Shown here: piece by piece, positions 46,445 to 55,116 of the stretch | Numbering within the stretch: position 1 is the first letter of the stretch | Layout of the letters: each line of letters opens with the position of its first letter | Origin: Gammaproteobacteria bacterium | GTDB taxonomy: Bacteria; Pseudomonadota; Gammaproteobacteria; Chromatiales; Chromatiaceae | Length of the DNA: 64,000 bases | NCBI GenBank assembly: GCA_011389885.1 | Contig: JAABTK010000003.1 | Coordinates: forward strand, 19,748 to 83,747 | Reading direction: 5' to 3' | Notes under the pieces: model-generated | Databases searched by the model: none | Told to the model about the DNA's origin: nothing | What the model saw: only the letters and a program-made list of their open reading frames with translations | Translations under genes and position numbers: made by a program

Positions 46445-48742
46445 ATGAAACTGCGTTTCAGTATGCGCCAATTTGGTTTTTTTCTTGTCTTGCAGTCATC
46501 CTTGTTACATGGATCAACTTTACCTGACATCGGGGAGTTTGGTTTCATTTCAAGCACGACTAAGATATTGACATCCACCACCAGTACCGAGTCTGTTCCC
46601 GGAAAGTACAACTGTACCGGAGTGATTGATCCAAGAGATCAACTAGGTCGATTGGCGTTAGTTACGCTTATTGATAGTGAGTCGGTAGGTTGTTTTACTG
46701 ACGGCCGATACAACAATTTTAATTACAACACGGAAAAAGGGATTGTCAGGGATGTGGGCAATGCATCACAATTCGGCGCTTACCGGATTTCACCTCCCTC
46801 AGTTATGGCGACGGAGTTTATGGTTTCAAAGGTCGCGGTTTACTATAAGTTTCCGTCGGTCGAAGATTATACAATTTATAGTATGGATGGGGGTGATTTA
46901 AATAAAATTCTCGAAATCCCCGCATCATCTATAGATAACGATAAATTTATCAAGATAACAGATGGCTCATCTACGCTTACCGTTAGTAATCTCACTGCAC
47001 CGCGAACTTATTTGTTTGTTCCTTCACGTCAATCGCTCTCAATCTATTCCGATCTTGGCCCTGGCGTGGAAGGGGCGCGCATCAAATCGACAAATCTCGG
47101 CGATCTAATGATTTACCGCTATGATGTTAGTGGAACCCCGTACGATACTCGTTCCGGATTCGAGTATGGCCCCGCTGATATAAGTAACGGGTACGGTCAA
47201 AAGCGTCAACATTTTAATGTGGCAAAAAGCAACGGAGAGCAAGGTGCAATCTGGCAAGATGCCTCGACAAATTCAATCAGTATTACCTGGTTCGGCCTCG
47301 ACTTTCGATCCCCTACCAGTATGCCCGTAGCCAATAGCCGTTCCGAAATACTAGCTGCTGCAACTTATGACGACATTGGCAATATCTACTATTTGACCAT
47401 TCAAAGCGGTGATGGCAGTAACACTGAGACAGCTCGCACTGCGACTGTCTATAAAGTGGACTCTGACGGTTTCATCTTGGTGAGCGAAAATCAGGACACA
47501 TCCAAAAGTGGCCTTAATATGGTATCCTTCGACAGGTATACTGCCGATATGGCTTATCAGGGAGGCAAGTTAGGACTTTTTCTGGGGCGTAGGATGCATG
47601 AATCAAGCGATGGCCGGAATCATCAAGGTGGTTTAGCAGCCGTCTACAGCGCGGATACATTGGCATTGCTTAGAAACCATGGTCAAACATCTGCCCACTC
47701 TTTTGATAATTTTATTACTAGCCTTAGCGACCATGGGTTTCTGGGTTTTGACTTGGGGGATAACTATCCTCGCGGTATCAATCTACATAAACTCAGTGAT
47801 TCAGAGATTCAAAGCCGGGTGGTCTATACCTTTAAAACATCGCACAGTGTGACAGAAACAAGTCCTTCTGATGCGACTTTTCCGGTCTATTCAGAGATCA
47901 GCACTAGTAATACCACCTATTACCAATGGTCGAACGATACCGAGGTGTACACGGAGCTTGGCGCTGTAATGGAAACTGGCGGCGCATTCAGCATGGTTTT
48001 TGCTGGCGAACCGGATTCAGCCGGAAAATCGTTAAATAATACTAAGGTTGGTGGGTCACTGAACGATGCGCGCAATGTGGGCTTATTGCAAATACGTGCT
48101 GACTTTGAGAAGGCTTCCGGCTTCGGGCACCAGGTTTCCGATGACATGGTTCTTTCTTCTGGGATAACAGAGACGGGAGGTTTTTATACCTATCAAGGTG
48201 CTTGGGAGGATCAACGCAACACCGGCGTCGTCTGGTTAACCAATTATAGTGATAAAGAATCTGAGAACGCCTCAAGAGTGCGAGCAGTTACGCGGCCTGA
48301 TGGCAACCTGTTGGTATTCTGGGAGGAGTGGACAAGTAGCAGTTATATCTCTACCTATGTAATGCAGGTCGATGCATCGGGTAACGTGATCGAACGGCCC
48401 ATTGATTTGGGATCGAGGCTTCGTTTCGATCGACGAGGCGATCTATGGTCGGAAGGTAATTCCGTTTATTCGCTGGCTGGTAGTGCTACGGATAATAAGC
48501 TGGAGTTATTTGTGTTGGAGCCGGACTCGTCTTGTGGAGCCAATGATGTTGTACTTTCAAAAACCGTATATGTTAATGGACAAACCGTAATCTGTAGTGG
48601 GGCTTCAACTTTGCATACAGACGGTACAACCGTTGAGGTGCAATCTGGAGCGAACGTAACTTATGTAGCGCCAAAAATAACATTGAAGTCGGGTTTTTCT
48701 GCGGAATCAGGGGCTGTTTTTTATGCGAAAACGAAACTTTGA
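46445..48742 (+). CDS. Secreted protein of unknown function, AT-rich island gene
   Basis: A 765-aa protein. MKLRFSMRQFGFFLVLQSSLLHG is a signal-peptide-like start; ATG 46445 follows TTGGAG. The body is strand-rich with many Ser, Thr, Asn and Asp and no recognised catalytic motif. The C terminus (VQSGANVTYVAPKITLKSGF, then SAESGAVFYAKTKL) resembles the short beta-hairpin ends found on surface or secreted proteins of diverse bacteria. Two cysteines near 690-710 flank DVVLSKTVYVNGQTVI. Sampled lines are about 32-45% G+C, far below the neighbours, which suggests recent transfer. It has its own promoter and no partner gene. Confidence 0.8.
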   Translation: MKLRFSMRQFGFFLVLQSSLLHGSTLPDIGEFGFISSTTKILTSTTSTESVPGKYNCTGVIDPRDQLGRLALVTLIDSESVGCFTDGRYNNFNYNTEKGIVRDVGNASQFGAYRISPPSVMATEFMVSKVAVYYKFPSVEDYTIYSMDGGDLNKILEIPASSIDNDKFIKITDGSSTLTVSNLTAPRTYLFVPSRQSLSIYSDLGPGVEGARIKSTNLGDLMIYRYDVSGTPYDTRSGFEYGPADISNGYGQKRQHFNVAKSNGEQGAIWQDASTNSISITWFGLDFRSPTSMPVANSRSEILAAATYDDIGNIYYLTIQSGDGSNTETARTATVYKVDSDGFILVSENQDTSKSGLNMVSFDRYTADMAYQGGKLGLFLGRRMHESSDGRNHQGGLAAVYSADTLALLRNHGQTSAHSFDNFITSLSDHGFLGFDLGDNYPRGINLHKLSDSEIQSRVVYTFKTSHSVTETSPSDATFPVYSEISTSNTTYYQWSNDTEVYTELGAVMETGGAFSMVFAGEPDSAGKSLNNTKVGGSLNDARNVGLLQIRADFEKASGFGHQVSDDMVLSSGITETGGFYTYQGAWEDQRNTGVVWLTNYSDKESENASRVRAVTRPDGNLLVFWEEWTSSSYISTYVMQVDASGNVIERPIDLGSRLRFDRRGDLWSEGNSVYSLAGSATDNKLELFVLEPDSSCGANDVVLSKTVYVNGQTVICSGASTLHTDGTTVEVQSGANVTYVAPKITLKSGFSAESGAVFYAKTKL

Positions 48743-49311
48743 TAGACATAGGAAAAGGGTGTTGCTGGCCCGCATTTACGAAACGTTCCCTTTGACCGGT
48801 CCCAGGGGAAAAGAAGAATCCCCGAGCTGAGAGTCTTTTGCCCTCCGTTTGGCAGCAGGGCTTAGGTCGATCCTGGGCAGCCCTCTTTTTCTTGGATGAG
48901 ACGGAGGGCAGGGAGGGCGATCAGCAGCACCCAGAAAACCGCTATCGACCCTGGCTCAGCCGCTGAGGGGGCCGCAGGGCTCCTATTCAATGACGGTTCC
49001 CCAGGGTTTGCCGTTGATGGCTCGAGGATGGGGGGAGCAGTTCAAAAGATGGCTGTCCCCGTGCTTTGCCCTTTGCTTTATCTTGACGGAAGAACGCTTA
49101 GCGAGATTAAAAGCGCAACAAACACGGCGTGGATTCAGGGAAATGGCCGGTTTCGGGGGAACATAACCCTTTTGCTCAATCGTCCCGCTAGCCCGCGGGC
49201 AAGAGAGGGGTGCGGCGTTCGGAGGAATGCAAGAACAATCGAGTCGGGCGCTATTTGCTTGGGGCTTCATTGTTTGCCTTTTTGTTCCATAAGCATCCAT
49301 TTGGAGGCGGC
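48743..49311. other. Gene-free stretch between the secreted protein and the MFS gene
   Basis: Apart from the possible terminator at 48857-48890, this 569-bp stretch has only short open frames with no recognisable product. Its composition is intermediate between the AT-rich gene and the core genome. GCCCTCCGT at about 48839 and ACGGAGGGC at about 48900 form a distant inverted pair around the terminator. Confidence 0.5.
48857..48890 (+). terminator. Possible terminator downstream of the secreted-protein gene
   Basis: AGGGCT and AGCCCT form a six-bp stem across a 16-base loop, followed by CTTTTT. It lies 114 bp after the stop, so assignment is tentative. Confidence 0.45.
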
Positions 49312-50646
49312 ATGAGGATACTTTCCAGCACAGGTTTCGCGATCCTGGGGGCGGGGCTGATCGCAATCAGTTTCGGCCTTGCCCGCTTCGCGTTCGGTTT
49401 GTTCGTACCCCCGATCAGGGAGGACCTCGAATTACTTTCCTACGCCATCGGTCTGGTCGGTTCTTTGCCGCTCATCAGCTTTGTGCTGGCCACGCTGATT
49501 GCGCCGTTCGCTGCAGACCGGCTTGGCGCCCGCACCACGGCGCTCGTGTCCGGTACTTTCGGGGTCATTGGGCTGGGGCTGATAAGCCAGGCCCGCGACC
49601 CCCTGTCACTCGGTGCGGGGTTGTTTGCAAGCGGTATCTGCACCGGCCTGATGATGCCGGCACTGACCGCAGCCATGCAGGCCCTGGTAAGACGCTCGTT
49701 GCACGGGCGGGTTAGTTCCGTCATGAACGCCGGTACCAGCGTCGGTGTAGCTGTCTCTGTACCGGCGGTTCTGTTCCTGGCCGACGCCTGGCGTTATGCC
49801 TATCTGCTTTTTGCCATTCTGGCGTTCATCGGGGTTGTTGTAACCTGGTTCTTACTGCCCTCCGTGTCACGGGTTATGCCGGCGGAAGCCGCTCCGCCGC
49901 CTCCGATAAGCGCAATGCAGTGGGCAAGCCTGATCAGGCTGTCACTCTTTGCCTTCGTGATGGGCTATGTCTCTTCGGCTTACTGGATTTTCGCCCCCGA
50001 TCTGGTGGTCACAGTCGGCGCACTATCACCGAGCGACACCGGTTGGCTTTGGTTGGCCGCCGGTATCGCGGGCCTTGGCGGCGCCGTGGTGGCCGACCTG
50101 GCGGATCGCAATAATCCAGCCATCACCCATGCGCTGATGTTGATGATGCTGTCAGCAAGCTTGGCGTTGCTGGCCGCCAGCCCCGGGCAACTGGTTATCG
50201 CTATATTCTCCGCCCTGGTTTTTGGTCTGGCCTACATGAGTCTGACTGGCTTGTATCTGATGAGCGCGATCCGGCAATTGCCGGGCCGATTGGCCATGGG
50301 GCCGGTACTGCCTTTCCTGGCCGTCTCCCTGGGGCAGGCCGTCGGTTCCCCTGTGGTCGGTCTGCTGTTAGACGACTTCGGCTATGCGAACGGTTTTGCG
50401 ATGTTCGCCTCCATTGGCATCCTGGTTGCCATACTATCGCCGCTCTATCCCCCCGACAGCGGCGCCCAGGAGGACATCATAGAGGACGAAACTGGTCTGC
50501 AATCAGCGTATGACTATCAGCTTCAGGACGAAGAGGGCGAGCCCCTGCAACTCGTTGCGTTGGAGGGTTTTGAGGAAGGGGCCGAAGCAGGGTCCGCGCC
50601 CGATTTAGACGATAATGGTGGGAGAACAGAGCCTGGTTCCAACTGA
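49312..50646 (+). CDS. MFS transporter, YbfB/YjiJ-like
   Basis: A 444-aa inner-membrane transporter with about twelve hydrophobic helices. The N terminus (GAGLIAISFGLARFAFGLFV) and the loop ADRLGARTTALVSG fit the YbfB/YjiJ branch of the major facilitator superfamily. ATG 49312 follows TTGGAGGC. After the last helix there is an unusual acidic tail of about 60 residues (EDIIEDETGLQSAYDYQLQD... to the end), which is cytoplasmic and not typical of the family. Substrate unknown. Confidence 0.85.
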   Translation: MRILSSTGFAILGAGLIAISFGLARFAFGLFVPPIREDLELLSYAIGLVGSLPLISFVLATLIAPFAADRLGARTTALVSGTFGVIGLGLISQARDPLSLGAGLFASGICTGLMMPALTAAMQALVRRSLHGRVSSVMNAGTSVGVAVSVPAVLFLADAWRYAYLLFAILAFIGVVVTWFLLPSVSRVMPAEAAPPPPISAMQWASLIRLSLFAFVMGYVSSAYWIFAPDLVVTVGALSPSDTGWLWLAAGIAGLGGAVVADLADRNNPAITHALMLMMLSASLALLAASPGQLVIAIFSALVFGLAYMSLTGLYLMSAIRQLPGRLAMGPVLPFLAVSLGQAVGSPVVGLLLDDFGYANGFAMFASIGILVAILSPLYPPDSGAQEDIIEDETGLQSAYDYQLQDEEGEPLQLVALEGFEEGAEAGSAPDLDDNGGRTEPGSN

Positions 50647-51039
50647 GAACTGCATTGTTCAGGATGGTGGGGCTTCACCTATGCACGGTTTGATCGGGGG
50701 GGCAAAGGCCAACAGCGAAGTCAGCAGCGAAGTCAGTGACACCCAAGCGAGGTCTAGGGCTTGGGTGTCGGTTCTAGTTCTGGGGGCTTGGTTCGCCCCG
50801 GCTGAAGCCTCGAACTCCGTTGGGGGAGGCTTGGTTTTGGGGCATCCGCAACGCTTGGGGCTTCGCTCGCCCCGGCTGAAGCCTCGGCCGCCGTGGGGGC
50901 GGTTTTGGGGGTTGGGGCTTTGGCTGGGCTTGTTATTTCCCGTATTTGCCCTGGGGTCTGGCGCTGTAGGGCGCCCTTTTTGTTTTCTTTCCTGCCTGTG
51001 GTCTCCAATGTTTGCAGGCGGGTGTATTAGAATACGCCT
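50647..51039. repeat. Gene-free region with dispersed CTCCGTTGGGGGAGGC / CCCCGGCTGAAGCCTCG repeats
   Basis: At about 50790-50930 there are two copies of GCTTCGCTCGCCCCGGCTGA-like sequence joined to GCCTCG and CGTTGGGGGAGG/CGTGGGGGCGG tracts. This is the same family as at 42297 and 59880. No gene is visible between the MFS and DedA-PAP2 genes. Confidence 0.6.
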
Positions 51040-53079
51040 ATGGCCGATTTCTTCCAAACCCTGGTTAGTTGGATTGCGGAGCACCCGAATTGGGCGCTGG
51101 CGGTGGTGTTTTTGGTGGCCATGGCGGAGTCGTTGGCGATTGTGGGGATGCTGGTGCCGGGGGTGGCGGTGATGTTCGCCATTGGCGCCTTGATCGCGGC
51201 GGATGCCATTGCGTTTTGGCCGGCGATGCTCTGGGCGGTGGCCGGGGCGGTGATGGGGGACGGGCTGAGCTTTTGGCTGGGGCGGCGGTTTCAGGATGAT
51301 TTGCGGGATCTTTGGCCCTTTAACCGCCACCCCGAGAGCCTGGAGCAGGGCATTGCGTTTTTTCGCAAGTACGGCGGCAAGAGTGTGGCCGTGGGGCGCT
51401 TTTTCGGTCCGGTGCGGGCGGTGATCCCGCTGGTGGCGGGGATGCTGGGGATGCCCCCTGGGCGCTTTTTGGTCGCCAATGTGCTTTCGGCCTTGGCTTG
51501 GGCCCCGGCCTATTTGGTGCCGGGGATGGTGTTCGGGGCCTCGCTGAAGTTGGCGTCCGAGGTCGCCTTCCGCCTGGTGGCGCTGATTCTGCTTTTGGGG
51601 CTGCTCGGCTGGTTGACCGTTTGGGCGGTGCATCGGGTGTTTGTGTTGCTCCATCCCCATACCGCGGGGTTGGTGCAATGGATCCTGCGGCTGGGCGAGC
51701 GCAGTCGGGTGCTGGGGCAGATCGCCCAGGCCCTGGCCGATCCGCGGCACCCTGAGACGCGGGGCCTGGCGCTGTATGCCACCCTGCTGATCCTGGCCAC
51801 GGCGCTATTCGTGGCGGTGCTCGGTGCGGTGCTCCAGGGCAGCGGGCCGGCGCGGCTGGATTATTGGGTGTTGCACGCCTTGCAAAGCCTGCGCACGCCG
51901 TGGGCGGATCACCTGATGGCCCATTTTTCGCGCCTCGGCGACGCCGCTGTGGTTTATCCGCTGGCGCTGGCGCTCACCGCCTATGCCGCCTGGCGCGGCG
52001 ATAACCGCACCGCCTTTTACTGGGTGGCCGCCACCGCGTTTTGCCTGCTGGCCTCGCCGCTGCTGAAGGCGGGGCTGGGGGTGCCGCGGCCGGAGGTGGC
52101 GGTGCAGCCGCCCGGGTCGAACGCCTTCCCCAGCGGTCATGCCCTGAAGACCACCGTGATCTATGGTTTTCTTGCGGTGGTCATCGCCCGCGGGGTGGCC
52201 GAGGATAGGCGCTGGATTCCCTACAGTGTGGCCGCGTTGCCGATTTTGGCCGTGGGCTTGGCGCGGCTGTATTTCGGGGTGCATTGGCTTTCGGACGTGA
52301 TCGGCGGCATTACCCTGGGCTTGGCCTGGGTGGCCGCGCTGGGGTTGTCCTTTAACCGGCATAGCCGCATTGAAATCCGCTGGGGCGCGCTCACCGCCGG
52401 CGCGGCCCTGGCCTTGTTGATGATTTGGGGCGTGCGCACCTGGATGCAGCACGCACAAGATTTGGTGCGGTATGCCCCGCGGGCCGGTTTGACCACCGCA
52501 TCCATCTCGGGCTGGCGCGGCGGCGCCTGGCGCGAGCTGCCGCAATGGCGACACGACCTTTGGGCGGCCGAGGAGCACCCGTTGAATGTGCAATACGCGG
52601 GCGACCCCGCGGCCTTGCGCCTGGCCCTGGAAGACGCTGGCTGGCAGCGGGAATCGGGCATGGGCTGGAAAAGCAGCTTGAAGCTGCTATCGCCCGCCTT
52701 GCCCATCGCCGAGCTGCCCATCCTGCCCCAGGTCCATGACGACCGCCACGAGGCCCTGTTGCTGGCCAAGCCGCTGAATGAAGAAGAGCGGCTGGTGCTG
52801 CGCCTTTGGCCCTCCGCCATCACCTTGCAGCCCGGCGGCGAACCCTTGTATTCAGGCAATGTGACCCGCCAACTGAAGACCGCCATTTCGGGCTTTGCGG
52901 CCTATGCGGTGACCGCAAACACCGGCCATCAGCAGGCCTTGGAGCGCTTGTTTACGGACCTCGGCGACCGCCTGGACGTGGAGCGGGTCCGGGCGGGCCG
53001 GCTGGCGCTGATTGGGGCGTTTGGGGGTGTAAAGGACGCCAAGGACGCAAAGGAGCGCAGCGAGGCGGGTGAATGGTGA
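51040..53079 (+). CDS. DedA-PAP2-LssY fusion membrane protein
   Basis: A 679-aa inner-membrane protein with three parts. Residues 1-200 are a DedA (SNARE-associated) domain with GDGLSFWLGRRF and GRFFGPVRAVIPLVAGMLGM. Residues about 270-460 are a PAP2 lipid phosphatase with KAGLGVPRP, FPSGHAL and ARLYFGVHWLSDVIGG, all three phosphatase motifs intact. The remainder resembles an LssY C-terminal domain. It probably acts on undecaprenyl pyrophosphate or phosphatidate-type lipids. The last residues (KDAKDAKERSEAGEW) are encoded by CGCAAAGG-type repeat DNA, so the native end may have been replaced. Confidence 0.9.
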   Translation: MADFFQTLVSWIAEHPNWALAVVFLVAMAESLAIVGMLVPGVAVMFAIGALIAADAIAFWPAMLWAVAGAVMGDGLSFWLGRRFQDDLRDLWPFNRHPESLEQGIAFFRKYGGKSVAVGRFFGPVRAVIPLVAGMLGMPPGRFLVANVLSALAWAPAYLVPGMVFGASLKLASEVAFRLVALILLLGLLGWLTVWAVHRVFVLLHPHTAGLVQWILRLGERSRVLGQIAQALADPRHPETRGLALYATLLILATALFVAVLGAVLQGSGPARLDYWVLHALQSLRTPWADHLMAHFSRLGDAAVVYPLALALTAYAAWRGDNRTAFYWVAATAFCLLASPLLKAGLGVPRPEVAVQPPGSNAFPSGHALKTTVIYGFLAVVIARGVAEDRRWIPYSVAALPILAVGLARLYFGVHWLSDVIGGITLGLAWVAALGLSFNRHSRIEIRWGALTAGAALALLMIWGVRTWMQHAQDLVRYAPRAGLTTASISGWRGGAWRELPQWRHDLWAAEEHPLNVQYAGDPAALRLALEDAGWQRESGMGWKSSLKLLSPALPIAELPILPQVHDDRHEALLLAKPLNEEERLVLRLWPSAITLQPGGEPLYSGNVTRQLKTAISGFAAYAVTANTGHQQALERLFTDLGDRLDVERVRAGRLALIGAFGGVKDAKDAKERSEAGEW

Positions 53080-53083
53080 ATTG

Positions 53084-53161
53084 TGAGTGGTGAGCGGTGA
53101 GCGGTGAGTGGTGAGTGGTGATTGGTGATTGGTGAGTGGTGATTGGTGGTTGGTGGTTGGT
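53084..53161. repeat. 7-bp tandem-unit array next to the DedA-PAP2 stop
   Basis: About eleven heptamers of the type GTGAGTG, GTGAGCG, GTGATTG and GTGGTTG, drifting in sequence from left to right, lead directly into TGCTTAGGCGAACGAAGGCC (from 53161). The same order (heptamers, then GCTTAGGCGA) occurs at 44357 and 63215. Confidence 0.75.
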
Positions 53162-53221
53162 GCTTAGGCGAACGAAGGCCCCGAGCCCGGCTTAAGCGCG
53201 GATGGGTAAAGGCTTCGAGCG

Positions 53222-53583
53222 CCATTTAGGCACGCAGAGGATCGCAGAGAGCGCGGAGGAATTCTTGTTTGATCGTCCCCGCGCTCCAGGTCCAGGGCGG
53301 GGGTGCCTGTCCGCCACTCTAGCCTCGCCTGACCGCCTGGAGTACAGCCCTCGGGCTGTGCAGGTTTCCGGTTACGCGCCCGAGCCAAGGCGTGTACGCC
53401 CCGAGTCCGCAGTCATACAGGGGGTGGGCAAGCGAAGTGCATTCGCCGCTGAAGCGGCGGATGTCGGGTGCGGCGCTTATCCTTTCAAGCGAGACGCCTC
53501 TCTGCGCCCCCTGCGGTTCTCCGCGCGCCCTGCGTTCCGAAAGCGCCTGGGTTGTTTCGGATACTGAGGCGCAGGTGCGCTAG
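53222..53583 (+). repeat. Long GC-rich dispersed repeat, inverted copy of 35176-35537
   Basis: Reading the minus strand from 53583: CTAGCGCACCTGCGCCTCAG, CCGAAACAACCCAGGCGC, GAACGCAGGGCGCGCGGAGA and onward to the palindromic ACAGCCCGAGGGCTGT and GGACGATCAAACAA. Long blocks are identical to the plus strand at 35211-35470. The CTAG supplies the gmhA stop codon. No protein-coding gene is credible inside. Confidence 0.75.
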
Positions 53584-54176
53584 CCGCGAGTGGCCGGCAG
53601 CAGGCTGTTTTCGATGCAGGCGCACAGGGAGTGGGCCAGTACGATATGCTGTTCTTGAATGCAGCAGGTGTCCGCCCCGGGGGCCAGCAGGCAGTAATCC
53701 GCCAGGGCCTTGGCCGGGCCGCCGTCGCGGCCGGCGAATAGGATGGACAGCAGGCCGCGTTCGCGGCAGGCCTCCAGCGCGCGCAGGATATTGGGCGACT
53801 GGCCCGAGGTGGTGATGCCCAGGAACATGTCGTCGGGCCGCATCTTGGCCGCGATTTGGCGGGCGAAGACCTGATCAAAGCCATAGTCATTGGCGATGGC
53901 GGTGAGGATGGAGCTGTCTACGGTCAGCGCCTCCGCCGGCAGCGGGCCGCGCTCGCGCGCCAGGCGCACCACCAGCTCCGCCGCCAGGTGCTGGGCGTCC
54001 GCCGCCGAACCGCCGTTGCCGGCGATGTACAGCCGCCCGCCCCGGCGATAACCCGCGATCACCCGCTCCGCCATGCGCTCGAACAGCGCAAAGGGCTCGG
54101 CCTGCTCCAAATAGGCCTGCTTGGCCGCGATAGAGGTCTGGAGGGCGCGCTTCAGGGTGTCCGAATGGTTGCTCAT
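53580..54176 (-). CDS. gmhA: Sedoheptulose-7-phosphate isomerase GmhA
   Basis: A 198-aa SIS-domain isomerase that makes D-glycero-D-manno-heptose 7-phosphate for the lipopolysaccharide inner core. It has AGNGGSAADAQHLAAELVVR near residue 53, ALTVDSSILTAIANDYGFDQ and GITTSGQSPNILRALE. DiaA is a close relative, but hldE in the same cluster and the residue pattern favour GmhA. ATG 54176. The TAG stop belongs to the CTAG of the adjoining repeat. Confidence 0.9.
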   Translation of the reverse strand: MSNHSDTLKRALQTSIAAKQAYLEQAEPFALFERMAERVIAGYRRGGRLYIAGNGGSAADAQHLAAELVVRLARERGPLPAEALTVDSSILTAIANDYGFDQVFARQIAAKMRPDDMFLGITTSGQSPNILRALEACRERGLLSILFAGRDGGPAKALADYCLLAPGADTCCIQEQHIVLAHSLCACIENSLLPATRG

Positions 54177-54333
54177 GGTGCATTGCTCAAAGGGCTTGGT
54201 TGCGCCGCATAGGCACGGAGATCACGGGGGCAATCAATTCAGAATAACCCATAACGCCAAGGGGGCAAAAACGTTGGAGCGGACATTGGCGCTTAAAACA
54301 ACCGCTGTGAACGCTGCGCCCCTGTGGCCGGTT

Positions 54334-55116
54334 CTACAGCCGGGACAAAACGTCGTCCAGCAGTCGGGCATTTTGTGTTAGATGCGCGGGGTTGATGGTG
54401 CCGACGATGACGCTGGAGACCCCGGGTTGGCCGAAGATGAATTCCAGGGCCTGGCGCACGCCTTCGGGGCCTTGCAGGCGGCCGCTGTTGAGGCCTTTTT
54501 TCACCAGTACGCCCTTGCCGAGTTGCGCGGCCCGTTGCAGCACCGGCCGTTGTTCTTCGTACCCGGGGCGGCAGGCGGCCATTACGATGTCCAATCGCTC
54601 CAGGGCGCGCAGGCCGCCGGCGGCGGTCTTGCTGGAGATGCCGTGGGCGCGGATCAGGCCGCGCGCCTTGAGGCTTTCCAGGGCATCCGCGGCGCCTTCT
54701 TGCTCTAGGATGCGCAGGTCGTCACCGTCCGAATGGATCAGCACCGCGTCCAGATAGTCGGTGTTTAGGGTGCGCAGGCTCTGTTCCACCCCCCGCACCG
54801 TGGTGTCGAAGCTGAAATCGAAACGAGAGCCCCCGTGGTCGAAGAACTCGCCCGCCTTGGAGACGATCACCCAGTCCGTGCGCGGCCCCGGCAGCAGTCG
54901 GCCCAGGCGCTGCTGGCTGGCGCCGTAGGCGGGGGCGGTGTCCAACAGGTTGACGCCCAGCTCTCTCGCCAGGGCCAGCAGGTCGCTGACCTGGGCGTCC
55001 GACGGCAGGTCGAAGGGGCGCGGGTATTTCACCTGTTGGTTGCGGCCGATCTTGACCGTACCCAGGCCGAGGGGGCTGACCCGCAGGCCGGTGGCGCCGA
55101 GGTCTCTCAGCTCCAT
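54334..55116 (-). CDS. Aldo/keto reductase
   Basis: A 260-aa NADPH-dependent TIM-barrel oxidoreductase. The catalytic Asp and Tyr are in LLDTAPAYGASQQRLGRLL; the lysine is in VIVSKAGEF and the histidine in VLIHSDGDD. The C-terminal GVSSVIVGTINPAHL is the cofactor-binding end. ATG 55116 starts MELRDLGATGLRVSPLGLGT; the upstream frame is a shadow. It overlaps the FAD oxidoreductase by 10 bp, so the two are translated together. Substrate unknown; location in the heptose cluster suggests a sugar or glycolipid link, but that is inference. Confidence 0.9.
   Translation of the reverse strand: MELRDLGATGLRVSPLGLGTVKIGRNQQVKYPRPFDLPSDAQVSDLLALARELGVNLLDTAPAYGASQQRLGRLLPGPRTDWVIVSKAGEFFDHGGSRFDFSFDTTVRGVEQSLRTLNTDYLDAVLIHSDGDDLRILEQEGAADALESLKARGLIRAHGISSKTAAGGLRALERLDIVMAACRPGYEEQRPVLQRAAQLGKGVLVKKGLNSGRLQGPEGVRQALEFIFGQPGVSSVIVGTINPAHLTQNARLLDDVLSRL

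Noticed and set aside
48896..49315. Open frame of 139 codons before the MFS gene
   Set aside because: No domain, poor start and composition unlike real genes here.
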